Assembly: GCF_963422355.1 (NCBI RefSeq)
Contig: NC_085091.1
Coordinates: 4,235,523 to 4,299,522 of the forward strand
Direction: 5' to 3'
Length of the DNA stretch: 64,000 nt
From: Corticium candelabrum
Lineage: Eukaryota > Porifera > Homoscleromorpha > Homosclerophorida > Plakinidae
Shown here: one piece after another, positions 48,661 through 61,702 of the stretch
How the letters are laid out: each line of letters opens with the position of its first letter
Position numbering within the stretch: the first letter of the stretch is position 1
Notes under the pieces: generated by a model
The model's database searches: none
The model's input: only the letters and a program-made list of their open reading frames with translations
What the model was told of the DNA's origin: nothing
Made by a program: the position numbers and the translations under genes

Positions 48661-50280
48661 ATGACTGCGGCGGTCAGCGGGAGCGGGACTCTTCAACATC
48701 TCATTGCTGGCGGGTAGGAGATCATCCTAACGCATAATTCCAACGATCCTAGGAATAGTCAGGCATCTCACTAAATCGACTAACCAACTCAGAAAAAATT
48801 CGGAGCCAACAATTCAAACGTTGAGAGTCTTCGCTTGCGTTTCTAATCTCTCCACGCACGCATTTTTATCGCAATGAATGGTATATTGTAATGCTTTAGG
48901 CTACGTATTAGAACGGGCGTCGGAAGAGACGTCGATTTCTCTCATACCGATTTGCGTTTGTCTCCAGTTTACTCGCTCCAATGAGCCACAACACTCACTT
49001 TGCACGTTTGTCGCCTCCTAGTTGTCTCTGTGTTCAATATCATTGTGATGTAGGATCGGTGGTACAGTTGCAGCAGCTGCGACCAGCCCATTGGAGGTCG
49101 TGAAAACTCGCCTTCAGGTATGTCTACTACGTCTGCCACGGCGCAACCGTTCGGTTTCTAGGCATCTCGTTCAACTGATTCGTGTCTAGTCGTCAGTTAT
49201 AGCCTTCCAGCCGACTGCGACTCCCGTTTTGGTAACAAATTGCAACGCTGGTGCTCTGCAGGCCTCCACGGTAGCAATGAGACCGGGCAACACGTTCCAG
49301 TGTATGAGACACATCTTTCAAACGGAGGGACCACGCTCCCTCTTCAAAGGCCTGACGCCCACGCTGATGGGAGTCGCTCCAGCTCGGGCCATCTACTTCG
49401 CGGCTTACAGCAAAGCAAAGCAGAAATTCAACTCCGTGTTGAAAGCCGACTCACCTCTTGTTCATCTCTGCTCGGCAGCTTGCGCCGGTGAGTCGTCATG
49501 ATACATCTAGATGAGCTTGCATGCGTGACACTATTTGTGATGAATGGAAAGTCTCCTAGCATGTACGGTTTCAGAGAAGAAACATTTTTTTGTATGAAAT
49601 TTTTTAATAGCTTTATTTGTGTATCTGAGTGCATGCACGGAGCTTGCAGACATTGTCGTCGTGTGTGTCTAGTGCGTTCTTTGGCAAAGACTCTAGTTTG
49701 TTGTTTGTCCGTATGATGCAGGAGTAACTCAAGCAACAATCACTAACCCCATCTGGATGGTGCGAACGAGACTACAATTGGACGCTGCCAGGTAAGACAA
49801 TTGTGCAGATTTGCGTTGGCCTGTTGTTTTGTCACACGTTATTGTGTCGCCCGGGAGTGCGTGTGCTCGTATTGGGGCGTGGTTATCGCTGCTTGACGTG
49901 AGTTGACCACTCGGAAACCACATTGTGTGTATGCTAGAAACGACTTGAATGATTATCGTCACCGAGTATTGTTCTCGATCCCATCACCTACAGCACACTA
50001 ATTTGGTTTATTCTTGTCTAAAGCGGTAACACTGCATTGTGGTTGCTATAGTGCCAACTGAACTCTTTTATCCACTTGATACAGTGCTGCCACTACAGTG
50101 TTGGTGTATAGTCTTAGGTTGTAAGACGGTTAGTTGGTTGGCTCCCAGCTTGTGTGGGTGCGTCTTGTTATCATAGGTATGGTAATTGTAAGTGCGTGTT
50201 TGTCATGGTAATTTGCATGTGAGGGTACAATGTACAGAGTGTAGTGTACATGAGCTGCTGTAGAGATGGTATCTAAGAGT

Positions 50281-50357
<77 letters not shown>

Positions 50358-50618
50358 TGTGTCTGTCTGTCTGTCAAATACATATATTTCAAATCCAAAG
50401 AAATTTCCATGAAGAGCTTAAAACTGGTCTTTAAGTAAAGTTCCTCTAAATCAACAACAAATACTTAGGCTACAACAGATGAAGTCTGTCTGTCAGTCTG
50501 TCTGTCAGTCTGTCTATCTGTCTGTCTGTGTGTGATGACTGTAGGTTTGTAGCTCAGTTGGTTAGAGAGTTGTGTTTGGAGAATGAAAACGTCTGGGACC
50601 TTTGAATAGTGGGATCAA

Positions 50619-50694
<76 letters not shown>

Positions 50695-51462
50695 TAGTCT
50701 CAGAGCTGCACCATATTCAGTGCCTCTAGATGACTCTGGCCATGCTCCAGGTGGATTGTCAGCACTGGCCCTATATCCCATTTACACGAGCACTTGTAAG
50801 CAGGCCAGCCTGTGCTGGCTCGGTTTCTACGGGTTACGTGTAAATTCAGGCTGAGGCTTGCCAGCTTGGCTTCGTAGTTCTAGCTGGGCCAGCACGGGTT
50901 GGCTTGGTAAGTACATCGTGTAAATGCATAGCGTGCTGGAAATGAGCCGCGCATGCTCATTTGGTACAAATGGCATGAAGTGAGACGAGTCTCTTGTGTC
51001 TTATTCAAGAGCGACCAAGATGTGCAAGAAACAAATCTTTTGAACTCCCGTTGCTGCACCAGTCACCTGGCAATAGACCTACAAATAGTACAACATGTCA
51101 TACATGTATATGTTGTACTAATTTTTTGATATGAATGTTGTAAGCCATAGAGAAACAACGCGATTAGCTTGGCTTCTGTCAATTACAAATGTGAGCTGTG
51201 TCAATTTCAAGTAACTAATGCACATTAATGACACACCCATTAAAAGCATTGACTCGCTTCTAAAGAGTGTGTCGTGTAAACAAGGGGAAGGAATGCCGGG
51301 CTCACACGCACTGGCGCGCCTCAGCTAGCTATGCATGCTAGTGTAAACGAAGTATAAGCCTCCACTGTAGCGCATGAAGACCCAGCCCTGTCTCTACAAG
51401 TGGGAGAGCTATCTTTGCAACTGACCTTAGGGTTGATGTTGAACGACATGAAGGGCTCAGCG

Positions 51463-51528
<66 letters not shown>

Positions 51529-54500
51529 TATGTACTATTTTTTATTATTGGTTCTGTTACAGGATGGAGAAATTCAAATTTAGTGCTGTACAGTGCGTTA
51601 AAGACATCTATACTACAGAAGGCGTTCGAGGCTTTTATAGAGGACTTAGTGCATCATACGCAGGTCATTGATTGTCTTAATTTTGTCAGTCACCGGTCAC
51701 TGTTTGCAAGACTTGTGTACTGCTCTTGTCAATGTTTTCCCATTTTGTTTGTATTTGTGTACATGTTCATGTTTTTTGTGTATTTCTATGTTGCTACTGT
51801 CAGATTTCATTTTTTCAGGCGTTAGTGAAACTGCCCTTTACTTCATCATTTATGAACATCTAAAATCAGAGATGAGAAAGTCGTCATATTCGGACATCTC
51901 ACAACATAGCTTTCAAGTTAAAGGTAAGCATTTGGTGTAAATAGGTAATTGGCTGGTTATTTGGAAATGGGAACCGCAAGGGGCGACTGTCATCCAGTCA
52001 CTGCCTTCACCATAGGTTTCCTATTTGTTTCATATTTATGAGGTACTTTGTTAAGTTGACGATTGTGTTCAGATCTGTTTATGTTTATGGGAGCGGCAGC
52101 ATGTTCAAAACTAACAGCAACTGCGCTTGCATATCCACATGGTATGACTTACGTTTTGTTAAGTGTTTGTGTGTTTTTGACAGTTGTCGATATGTCTGTT
52201 TGCCTGTCCACCAGTCTGTCAGCCTCTTTCTGTCAATACATGTATTGTCATAAATCTGTCTGTCTGTCTTGTTGTCTTTACAGTCAATCCACTAAGCGCA
52301 CTATGGTGCTTTACTTATTTTCTAGCGAGGGCATCTGCGCCCCCGCAAAGGAGTGCTCATGAATAGTTGGGCAGTCGAGGAAAGTCTAAATAAAAGAATG
52401 GTATGTAAGTCCTCAACGGTCAAGATACCGATATCTGAGACTGCGATGTACAGGTACTGTAAAGCCACACAGACATCGTTTTTTGGATTATTGCATTTAC
52501 GTAGAAGCTCTCTCTTCGAACTCGTGTGCTTAGTCATTGCGTGGGTGGACGTTCTGGAAGAATTGACTATTGTGCCAAGAGAACTAAGGCGACACACACT
52601 ACCGCACTTACCAAGATGGTGGGCACACTATTCTCCTGTACTGCAATGGTAGTATCGAATTCGAACTCGAGATGATTTTGCACCGATCTTTTCTGCGAAT
52701 GACTACGAGCAGTTTGGAGGTATGATGCAGCTAAAAACAAGACCTCGGAGTCGCCTTCCTGCCGAAATTAGTCAGGTCAATCGTATTTCATTGCTCCAGG
52801 AATGTATTTCTTTGTTTTCTTTAACTTGTAAAAACTATAGTATGATATAGTCAGGGTTGCGACACTTTCCGCTGAAAATTTTGTGGGCGAATGTCACTGA
52901 TGATGACATGCCCACCTGGTTTGTTGGAACCACACGCACTACTGTTTTAGAATTTCCTTAGACGAATCAACCTTTGCAAGCTTATGCTCTTTATTGTTGT
53001 TTTAGGAGCATTCAGTACTTTAGTGTTTATCTAATCTTTATACCTTAACACAAATCAGTTGCATCCTGTTGCTACAATTTGCACATGTACTTGCTACAAG
53101 TTCGGGATCTTTCATTTTCAAGTCGAAGTGCTGGATTTCTCCATTGCTGAGCACCTTGTGATCCTCCACGAAGAGAAGCTACTAAAGTTTTAGCTATTGT
53201 TATATTTGTGCCACATCTGGGTTTGTTTGGGTTTGGTTTTAGCCTCTTGGTAAATAGGATGCTTGATCACAAAACTATGGTCTCAGAGATTCGAAAACCG
53301 TTCTGCAAGAATTAAAATTAATTAATTAAACTTGGCATAAGGAAGAAGAAGAACACCTTGAAGCTTCTATACAAAGCTTCGAGACGCTGCGCTTGTGAGA
53401 TAACCACAACTTATTCGCCGATCTATTTATTTGTTGGTCCACATGTATTTTTCGTAGGCGGTTTCTGCCTTAAATATTCTTAAGCTACGAATGTATTTGT
53501 AGGTGTGGCAACCTTGTATAGTTGTCAACTATACAGACCGATTGCAAAATTATCATAACAGCCTCTATGGCTATAATTGAAACAGCTCTTTACTGCAATA
53601 TTTCTACTGTAAATGTGAAGGAAAGACTCGCCACCCATTAGAACTGTTTTGTTACCAAATAGATCTAGACTTCAAAGTGCGTGCTATTTTGACAGGACAC
53701 AGAAACATCATGAATTTCTCAAAAGCAGAGTTTAGTGATGGCTTCTTCATATTTTATGAGAGAAATCTAGCCAGTTTTAGCGTTATGCTACCCCAAATAA
53801 TGAGTTCTTCTTTTCTCTCAAAAACAGAAAAACCATTGTGACGTCACTGAATCGATTATTTGTCATGTTTTTCAATGAAAGCACAAAAAAAAGAAACAAA
53901 CACTGACCGGAGACATTGAGTTAATAGTGTGCAGCGAACACGATTATTTAGAAAATTTAGTGAAATTCTCTATATTGTACTTAAAATTTGCAAAATTTTG
54001 ACTTTTAGTTTGAAACAACTGTGAGTAGAATGTAGCAAAATGAGGTTGATGGCACGACATCTTGGTGTACTCATTCTTTGCTATTGTTCGTAGAGCTGCC
54101 AAAGTCCGGGCTCATGCATGAGTCTGTTGGTATTTGAAAACTAGAGAGAATGTGCCAGCAATTGCGAGTTTAGGGATACCTCGAGGTCGGCAGCTTAGTC
54201 CACGGTGATGTGGCAAAATAAAAACGTTAAGAGAACATTGTCTGAGCGAACGAAGGATTGCTGAAGACGTTGGTGTTTCACGCGGCACGGTGACCAATTG
54301 TCTTAGGAGACTAACGGCGGGAAAGGTTGGTTACGATGAAAGATCTGGTCGGCCTAGGAAACATCTGCCAGAGCTGATCGATTTCTCGAAGTGACCACCA
54401 TGAGAATCTATGTTCAACCTCATGCCGATTGAAGAGAGACTTTGAACAGGCAACAGATCAACAAGGTTCTAGATCTCTTATCTGTCGTCGACTGGCTGAG

Positions 54501-57500
54501 AGAGAAATTAACGCTTGCTGCCCTTGCAAGAAACCGCTACTGACGTAGACATCGGCGTCTTCAACGTAACTGGGCAGCTGTGCACAGAACACGGACACTT
54601 GACGACTGGAAGATAGTACTATTCAGCGATGAGAGTAAGATTAGCCTGGAAAACGACTTTTGTCTATGTGTGGCATCATCGAGGAGTGGAACTTGTTCCT
54701 GAGTGTTGTCAGCCCACTGTAAAACACACAGCAAGTGTAATGGTGTGTGGATCAATGGCGTTGGCACTCTCCACAAGATTGAAAGACGATTGAACGCTGT
54801 GGTGTACCAGAACGTTCTTGCTGACAAGATGTTAGCAGATGCGTACATGATTTTGTATTCCAGCAGGACAACGCCCCTACCATTCGGCTTGGTCAACATC
54901 ATGGTGGTTGCGGGACAATGACGTCACCGTTCCAGACTGGCCACTGTGTTCGCCTTGCGCAAACCCGATTGAAAACCTCTGGCAAGATTTAAAAGTGGCA
55001 GCAAATGCGGGTCATCCTCGTAATGAGACGGAACTAGCGGCAGTGCAGGCGGCGTGGAATGAGATTCTCGGGGAGAGAGAGTGTGCGCACGCTAGTTGAG
55101 AGTGTTCCTTGCCGAATTGAGGCCATCTGCACATCGAGAGGGGGGAACACGAAGTACTGAAGAGATGTTGGTTGTCAGAGACAAGGTTGAGCGAAAACTG
55201 GCTTTTTAAAAAGCCATAACCAGTATCAAAGAGGTCATTTCCTAGTAGACTATTCCACGCCCACTCACTTCAGCATGCTTTTTTGCTTTGTAATTGAAAA
55301 CGCTTTTGAGATTTTATACCAAAATTTGGCAATTCGTAGCTCATTTATTACTACACGGTCCTGTGTAATTGCAAAAGCACTTATTTCAAGCTAAGTTACG
55401 AAACTAAGCTACAGAAACTTCCGGTTTGGTCACATGCACGGGTGGCGTTAGTTTTTCAAGGGTCTGTATCTATGTTCTGTCTAGTGGTCACCAATGTAAC
55501 ATTCACAAAGCTCCATAACACAAACATTGCACAAGCAATCTTATAAACCAAGCTAAGACAATGACTATTATTGAAGTACTCTATGTCTCAGTTCTATCAA
55601 GTGATTTCACATTATTTGAAGTAGATATTTGCAGGTTTTGGCAGTCAAATGAGCTCTGCCACATCTCAGTAACCTTGGAAAGACACAACATCTCATGAAT
55701 ACATACTGTCCCCAGCATACAAAAGACACGGCGCTCCGCCAAGCCTGAGCTTCCACTTGGTACAGGCCCCCATGCTTTGCTGCACGAGTAGGCAGTGATT
55801 AGCTATGAAGACTATGGACTTGTATTTGTATTTTGAAAAGTGGGAAGTTGTTTGAGGTGCGTGGTTTGAAGATAAGACCAATTAGGACAAAGACTATCAT
55901 ATGGTATGAACTTGATTGTAATAAGAGTATTCAAAGATCAACAGTAATTGTCGGCACCCGTCCCACTATTTTGGTCAGTATCTGTTGGTAACAAACTGAG
56001 TTCTGTAGATGTCTGGCCCTTCCCCTATCCTATGTACTAGGTCTCAACTTCTTGAGATCTGGCAATTTTCCACGATCTATAAGGCTTAATATAGCTATCA
56101 TGTGGTCAAGCACAGTGAACTAAGACAGAGAGAAACTTTTGTCTTTAAAAATAAACCTTTTTGTGCCTGAGCATTCCATGACAACAGTTTGTGGCATCTC
56201 AGTAATAAGCAAACCTGCATCATCAAAGCTTTTGTTGGGGTGGCACCATAAAATTGGAATGGGCGTAACCAACAGAACTTGTTTGTATGCATTTTGTTGT
56301 GCTCAACCAGATCAGTCTAGTTCATAAGATCTCTTGCAAGCACTCGATGCAAACTGTGTCTTGAGTAGGAGTTGCTTAGAGTAAGACTATCATGGCTGTC
56401 TAGACAGAAGACGTCACTTTACGCAGGATCTGACTGCATCCAAGAAGCTCTGCTTTCTGTAAAGTGCTACTGGTTGTGATGACATGGAATAATGACCAGC
56501 CATCGTGCAATACCTGCGTTCACTGCCCAGTGCTCCCGACACTGCTACATGGGGCTTACCTCCACTCGTAAGTCGCTGTACTTTGTCAACTTCTCAGCCT
56601 GTTTTCTGGTGATGTTGCCAGGATATTGGAGCCATATATACATGTATGTATATGGCTCTGTAAAAACGTGTAGGCTACGAGGTCTAAACCTTGCCTCAGA
56701 CACCAAGACCAATGGCACATGTTTTGTGGTGATGGACACAGCTGCAATGACTACCGAATGTTGGTTGAGCCTCGTCACTTCCACACACGTTCAAGACACA
56801 TGAACGAAGTTTATGAACGTACAGGAAGTAGAGTTTGCAGCAGTTTACAAATACGAAATTTATTGATTTACAGTACCATCATTGGCACAGTCACATGACT
56901 TTTACAAATACCTTGTAGCTGAAACTGTAAGAGTGATCACTAGGCTGTTTAGGTCGTTCAAAGCTAGAATATTGTGTAAGGAAATGAGCCAGATGATTGT
57001 CAGCACTAGCAGTAAGCATTCAGTTTTCTGGCTTGCATTGCATCGTTGTAGAGACACTGACATGGACTAAGCCACTTTTGATGGTATCATCATACATTCT
57101 TTGCAATTTTTGGTCTCCACATCGTCTTGTGATGTTCCTGCTAGCTCCTTGAGGTACCAACCAAACGACACTTGTAAGATTGAGATGCAAAATTTGCTGC
57201 TTCTGGGACTGCAATCAACCATGCTTCAGCACGTTCTATCTGTTAGATTTGTATTTGTCTATCTACTTTGCCTTTTCTTTGTCTGTTTATTGTCTCTGTC
57301 TGGATGTCAAGACATGGTACCCTGAAAGAAAAAATTGTATAGGAATAAAGTCGGGCGATTTCAGGGAACATAACTTAGTGCGTAATTAGTTTTTGTGCAG
57401 GAGGAAATCTGACCCCATTAATTTCATTGTGATGAGGTTTTGATCGCATAAAATCATACGAATTCCCTCTCCCGCACAGTTTTCTTCTTTCAGGGTATTT

Positions 57501-57609
57501 ATGTGTCAGGTTAATGGCTACTCTAATGAAAAATTTTAATGAAGAAAAGTATGTGTCCAGTATCTTTGTGTATCTGTTTTACCTGTTTGTGTTTATTTAT
57601 CTCAGTTCT

Positions 57610-57661
<52 letters not shown>

Positions 57662-57953
57662 CGCGCGCGCGTGCGTGCATGCATGCACGTGCGTGCGCAC
57701 ATATGGCTGTGCACAAGCAAACACTAATGTACGATTTGTTTCTGTTGCAGAAGTGATAAGAACTCGACTTCGTCAGAATGAAGGTGTCCATCGACGGTAC
57801 CACACGTTTTTTCAGTCATTATTGAGAGTATGGCAGGAAGAAGGTGTTCGAGGTTTATATGGTGGACTGGGAACACACTTAATTAGAGTCATACCTAACT
57901 CGGCCATAATGTTTGCCACTTATGAGATGATAGTGCGGTTGTGGAGTCCGTAG
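48661..57953 (+). CDS. SLC25A33/36-like: Mitochondrial pyrimidine-nucleotide carrier, SLC25A33/36 type, eight exons
   Basis: Exons: 48661-48713, 49054-49117, 49190-49487, 49722-49791, 51563-51663, 51819-51923, 52073-52141 and 57751-57953. All introns are GT-AG, and together the exons make 963 nt, 320 aa, ending TAG. Three carrier repeats are visible: [10 protein letters not shown] (repeat 1), [10 protein letters not shown] (repeat 2, with Trp in place of the usual acidic residue, as in SLC25A33/36) and [10 protein letters not shown] (repeat 3). [31 protein letters not shown] and [18 protein letters not shown] are the even-helix motifs. Family role: pyrimidine (deoxy)nucleotide exchange across the inner mitochondrial membrane, supporting mtDNA/RNA synthesis. 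The last intron (5.6 kb) holds a dead Tc1 copy. GT tracts lie just upstream of the acceptors of exons 5 and 8. Confidence 0.96.
50283..50374. repeat. (GT)n-(CTGT)n compound microsatellite
   Basis: About 37 bp of GT, then about 50 bp of CTGT with one break, in carrier intron 4. A second CTGT/CAGT tract is at 50484-50530. Confidence 0.95.
50545..50691 (+). mobile_element. tRNA-derived SINE-like fragment with (CA)n tail
   Basis: TAGCTCAGTTGG (50550-50561) matches the tRNA/Pol III A box. About 60 bp on, GGGATCAAGAC is a weak B box. The unit runs directly into ~70 bp of CA. No acceptor-stem pairing is seen, so it is not a tRNA gene. Confidence 0.4.
50763..51358. mobile_element. Possible MITE (CRTTTACACKAGCA ends)
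   Basis: CATTTACACGAGCA (50779-50792) has an imperfect inverted partner TGCTAGTGTAAACG (51337-51350). It lies in carrier intron 4. Weak. Confidence 0.35.
51464..51528. repeat. (GT)32 tract next to the exon 5 acceptor
   Basis: About 65 bp of GT that ends 34 bp before the first base of carrier exon 5. Confidence 0.95.
54060..55150 (+). pseudogene. Tc1/mariner transposase in the carrier's last intron, decayed
   Basis: Plus strand: the N-terminal HTH ([20 protein letters not shown].., RSGRPRK) at about 54235-54360; a central part with [14 protein letters not shown] and VMVCGSMA near 54670-54760; then [20 protein letters not shown] and NLWQDLK at about 54912-54993, the C-terminal catalytic region. 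At least six stops or shifts. Same strand as the host gene. Terminal repeats not identified. Confidence 0.85.
57611..57706. repeat. (GT)22 plus alternating GC/GCAT tract next to the exon 8 acceptor
   Basis: GT units pass into GCGCGCACGCGCGCGCGTGC and TGCATGCATGCACG. It is almost perfectly alternating purine-pyrimidine for ~95 bp and ends 45 bp before carrier exon 8. Confidence 0.93.
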
Positions 57954-58259
57954 ATCCAAATTTTAGTTATTTTTGTGCATAGAGTTGAACGATCATTGGA
58001 AAATGAAACTATGGCTTCAGTGACCCACAGGAAACAATCATGCTGTCTTGTCTGTCTACTCATCCATATCATTCCTTTTTCTGTAAGGTCGTACACTTGG
58101 CCTAAATTAGGCTAATGTTGTGTCTGTTTGTGTCAGTCTGTCTGTCAGTAGTCTGTCTGCGTCAGTCTGTCTGTCTGTTATTACATCTCTTGATAGTCTC
58201 ATAATATACATATTGTCTAGCTATTACAGGCTAAGCAATCTAAAATTGTAGCAATCATG
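57954..58259. other. 3' flank of the carrier gene
   Basis: No canonical AATAAA within the first 300 bp. It holds short CTGT-rich runs near 58125-58180. Confidence 0.45.
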
Positions 58260-58775
58260 GGCCGTGTTTCCACTAGCTCAACGTTAAACTAGTTAAGCCT
58301 AAACGAGTTCATAAACCCAGTTCAAGAAGGGGACTGTCCACTAAATACTTTCACATCAGGGATGTGTGAGGTATCCTGACACGTCTGTTTTTGCAATAGT
58401 GCAGTATCCCTGATGCTTGCTGTGATACCTGGCACTGCTCTGGAGCGATAGTTGGATGTCACTGAAACTCCGAATTCAGCATCTATTCAGTATTCAGTAT
58501 TCAGTAACTGCTGATTTCTCTCCCTTATTTGATGATGCTTCCATCTTTTGAGGCAATCCCATATCAACGAAATAATAGTAAATACCATTAAATGGTGTTG
58601 TCAGTGACCATCTTGAAGCCGGCACCTTACCATCACATGACAGTAAAGCTAGACCACTTGCTAAACCTACTACAAAAGGGGTTTAGGAAAAGTGGTTTAG
58701 GTTTAGAATATTACGGTTTAGTGCAGGTGGGAACAGGTTTAGCTTAACGGTTTAAGCGCTAGTGGAAACACCCCT
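58260..58775. mobile_element. MITE with GTGTTTCCACTAGC ends
   Basis: GTGTTTCCACTAGC at 58264-58277 and its exact inverted copy at 58758-58771. The subterminal regions also show inverted TTAAGC/TAAACC runs. No transposase frame. Confidence 0.7.
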
Positions 58776-61050
58776 ATAATACAGTAGTGTATATTGGTAG
58801 AATTCTTGATAGGCTGTACTTGATGACATGAAAAAGCACTACAGTACAAACCCTCAGCATGTCACAGCCATACTTATGCAGCTTGATTCACGACCACCAT
58901 ATAAACATATGGGACACTTATCTGGTCACGTGTTACGTGGTTGTATGGTATATGGTACTTGCCAAAATTCTTTCTACTGTACAATCAATTTGGATCCCTT
59001 TGGAATAGATAACCACTGAACTATTTGCGTTAAGACTGTTCATGCGGAAACATGCAAAGCTGCTCTAAGCAGTATTCATTGGCATACTGTAGGCAGTATG
59101 TTTACATAGCACACGACATTGATGTTCATGTGTGTCTTGGGTGTATAACAAATCTCTACAACAGAATTTTTTTTTAAAAAGTTGCAAATCTGTATCACAG
59201 CAGTGTAATGTGTCCCAACAATATGGCGTCAGTGATGTAGCCATTAGACCTCTCAAAGAAATCGTTGCATCGGTAGTATTGTGGTGATGTACCAACATTA
59301 GGTGTACATCACCTTGTTTCATGATGTATGACTGTATGTGTCTCATCTACACCATTTTAGGTCATTCATGCCTAGCCTAGTCACGTCAATTTCATGGGGC
59401 AACTCGAGCTAGAATTCTCACAGTGAGAAGCTAGCATCAAGCAACTGCTGAGATAATTGTGTCCATCAACTTTGCAATTATGCTCTAGCAATGAGTACCG
59501 TACATCAATTTTCAAGGCATCAGTATGTATATGTACATGTGAACCATATAACAAATTGCCATTTCAATTTCTAGGGTGTAATGTCCCGAAATGTCAACTG
59601 ACACAAGTTCGTTATATTATTTGTTTGCCTTCACGCCAATGCATTGATGTTGGTGTGATGCCCTACTTAATTGAAATGAAGAAGCACTGGTGCTAAACCC
59701 TCGGCTGCTAGCTTACTTTTAATGTAGTAGGTGTACGTGTACAAGGATGCAAATACATCATGAGATACAAGGTCACGTGGATTTCATTAGACACCACATC
59801 CCAAGACATGTCTAGACAGCTGTGTTGTGTTATTGACAGCATCCGCTCTTGTGAGAATGAGCACAAGCGCAGTAGGCATGGCGAGTCCAGTCGGTGAGTC
59901 CTAGCTACCATGGTCTATGCTGGGGTTACTGTACCCTGCTTCCAAACCTTGGTGTAATTACACACAACATATTGGTTTAAGTTACTACGCATCACTGCCT
60001 TATAGTAATCACTGGTGTGCAAACAGGTGGGCCTTCAAGGCTGCCCATGCACACACTCATGTAAATCCAACTACATGTCTAGTGAACAACAATTGCACAA
60101 ACACCCAAGCTTGACTGCAATCTATAAAGTAATAATGAGAAAGTAGTTTGCCATACAATGTTACAAACTTGACAATACACCTTGTTACGCATGCTCATAG
60201 TGTGTGTACTTCTAAAGGGTGTCAGAGGCACTCCCGCGTGTGGTTAACTGACATCCGACTGTAGTTAGTAAAGGTCAAAGAAACACAACCCATATCTATC
60301 TCTCAGTAGATATGGTGTTCACACACTTAATTAATGCATTGAAATCTGATGTGTAATCAGGGTATGACTACAGCATTGAATTACAGAATCACCATGTGGC
60401 AGTTGCTACATAGCAAAATTCAATTCGACATCGTCTTTATCAAGAGACCTGGCGTTGCCCAGGAAATATTTGACAGGTGTGTCAGGGTTCCTGGATGTCA
60501 GAATGCATGGTTATTGCTCAAAATCAGACAAATGTTGCCAAATGCTTCCTCTAGCATCAGGCACCCTGGTCATTTGTCGTCAGACCTCACATGTCAATTG
60601 ACAGGTTTGTCACACTATTTTAGAGCACCAGAGCAGCAATAAGAGCACCTTTGCTTTTAGAGTTGGTTCCTCAAAAGGGGACCCTTTTATGGTAGAATTT
60701 CCTTGACTACGTTGTCCTTATACGTTGGGGTGTGCAATGTGGTCTTCATGAATGGTTTCATGGCAACTGGCCCAGCAGTTTTGGCAGTCCCTCTTGTTCA
60801 TCTGGAAAGCCTGTCTAATTACACGTATTTGTAGCTAAAGAATGCTGCGACGCTTCCATAGTTTGCTATTTGCTTTCAGTAGAGTAATATAGATCTGTGG
60901 CCATGGTAGTGATTCTTTGACGGCTATTAAGTATTAAGTTTGGCTAATTGCAACTACTGGTGCAGAATAGGTCTGTGCTTGCCACAGCCACCAAAAAATT
61001 CCGGATCCAGGTTGATACGAATCACTCCCACAATAAAACCACCTCTAAGG
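58776..61050. other. No gene seen
   Basis: 2.3 kb without supported coding segments. Frames at 59065-59346, 59457-59696 and 60349-60642 lack splice support and homology. Confidence 0.4.
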
Positions 61051-61702
61051 CCACACCAAATATATTTTGTGTTTAGCATCGGCAACTGGCCTTGTTTTTA
61101 GAAAACTAAACCAATTTAATTTGCTCCAATTGTTTTACCTTATTAAATATTACCCACAGCGCTATGTATACGTCACTTGTCTTGCCTGTATCGTACACTG
61201 TAGCACAGGAGTTTGACCGCAACAAGCTGAGAGAGCAGCAACACCCTTTACAGGCTCGTGCAGGTACGCATGCACACGTGCTGTACATGTGCATCACATG
61301 CCAATGACTGGTGTTTGCATGAAGTGCTAGTCTGGTTTGACTTGTGTCTTGCCTTAGAAACTGCAGAGTGCAAGAACAACACACCTTACAAAGACCATGA
61401 CGAAATTGTCACACCCAAAGTCTTTGGGAGGCGTGGTCGTGAACTTGAAAGCCACCTTGGATCTGTAAGAGCACTTGTTTTGGCTGCTGGAAAAGGTGAC
61501 TGGAAAAGTGTACCTCGAACATGAGCTTGTGCCTTTTGTTTGGCTGCCGGCATATTAAATTCGAGTTGGACTCGGATTCCATCGTGGCTGAGCTGAGTGC
61601 CAAAGTGGCCCTTGAAAAAATTATGAAGTAAATTTTTTAGACCAACCAACCATCCCAAGTTAAAACAAGTTGTTGACGCGAAACACAATATATTCGGTGT
61701 GG
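61051..61702. mobile_element. 652-bp segment bounded by a ~36-bp imperfect inverted repeat
   Basis: CCACACCAAATATATTTTGTG.. (61051-61086) and its inverted partner (61668-61702) match at about 30 of 36 positions. Inside are overlapping open frames on both strands (61258-61524 plus, 61386-61688 minus) that I do not recognise. It is probably a non-autonomous element. Confidence 0.5.

Noticed and set aside
50545..50620. tRNA gene
   Set aside because: Only an A-box-like segment is good; there is no acceptor stem, no anticodon arm and a weak B box.
51089..51122. 11-bp-arm hairpin TAGTACAACAT/ATGTTGTACTA
   Set aside because: Too short for an element; a possible part of the weak MITE around it.
52322..52652. 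Opposing open frames of about 91-99 aa inside the last carrier intron
   Set aside because: No homology and no splice link to the carrier; probably repeat-derived, but I could not name the repeat.
56625..56660. Small palindrome AGCCATATA...TATATGGCT
   Set aside because: Short AT-rich palindrome of a kind expected by chance; no context.
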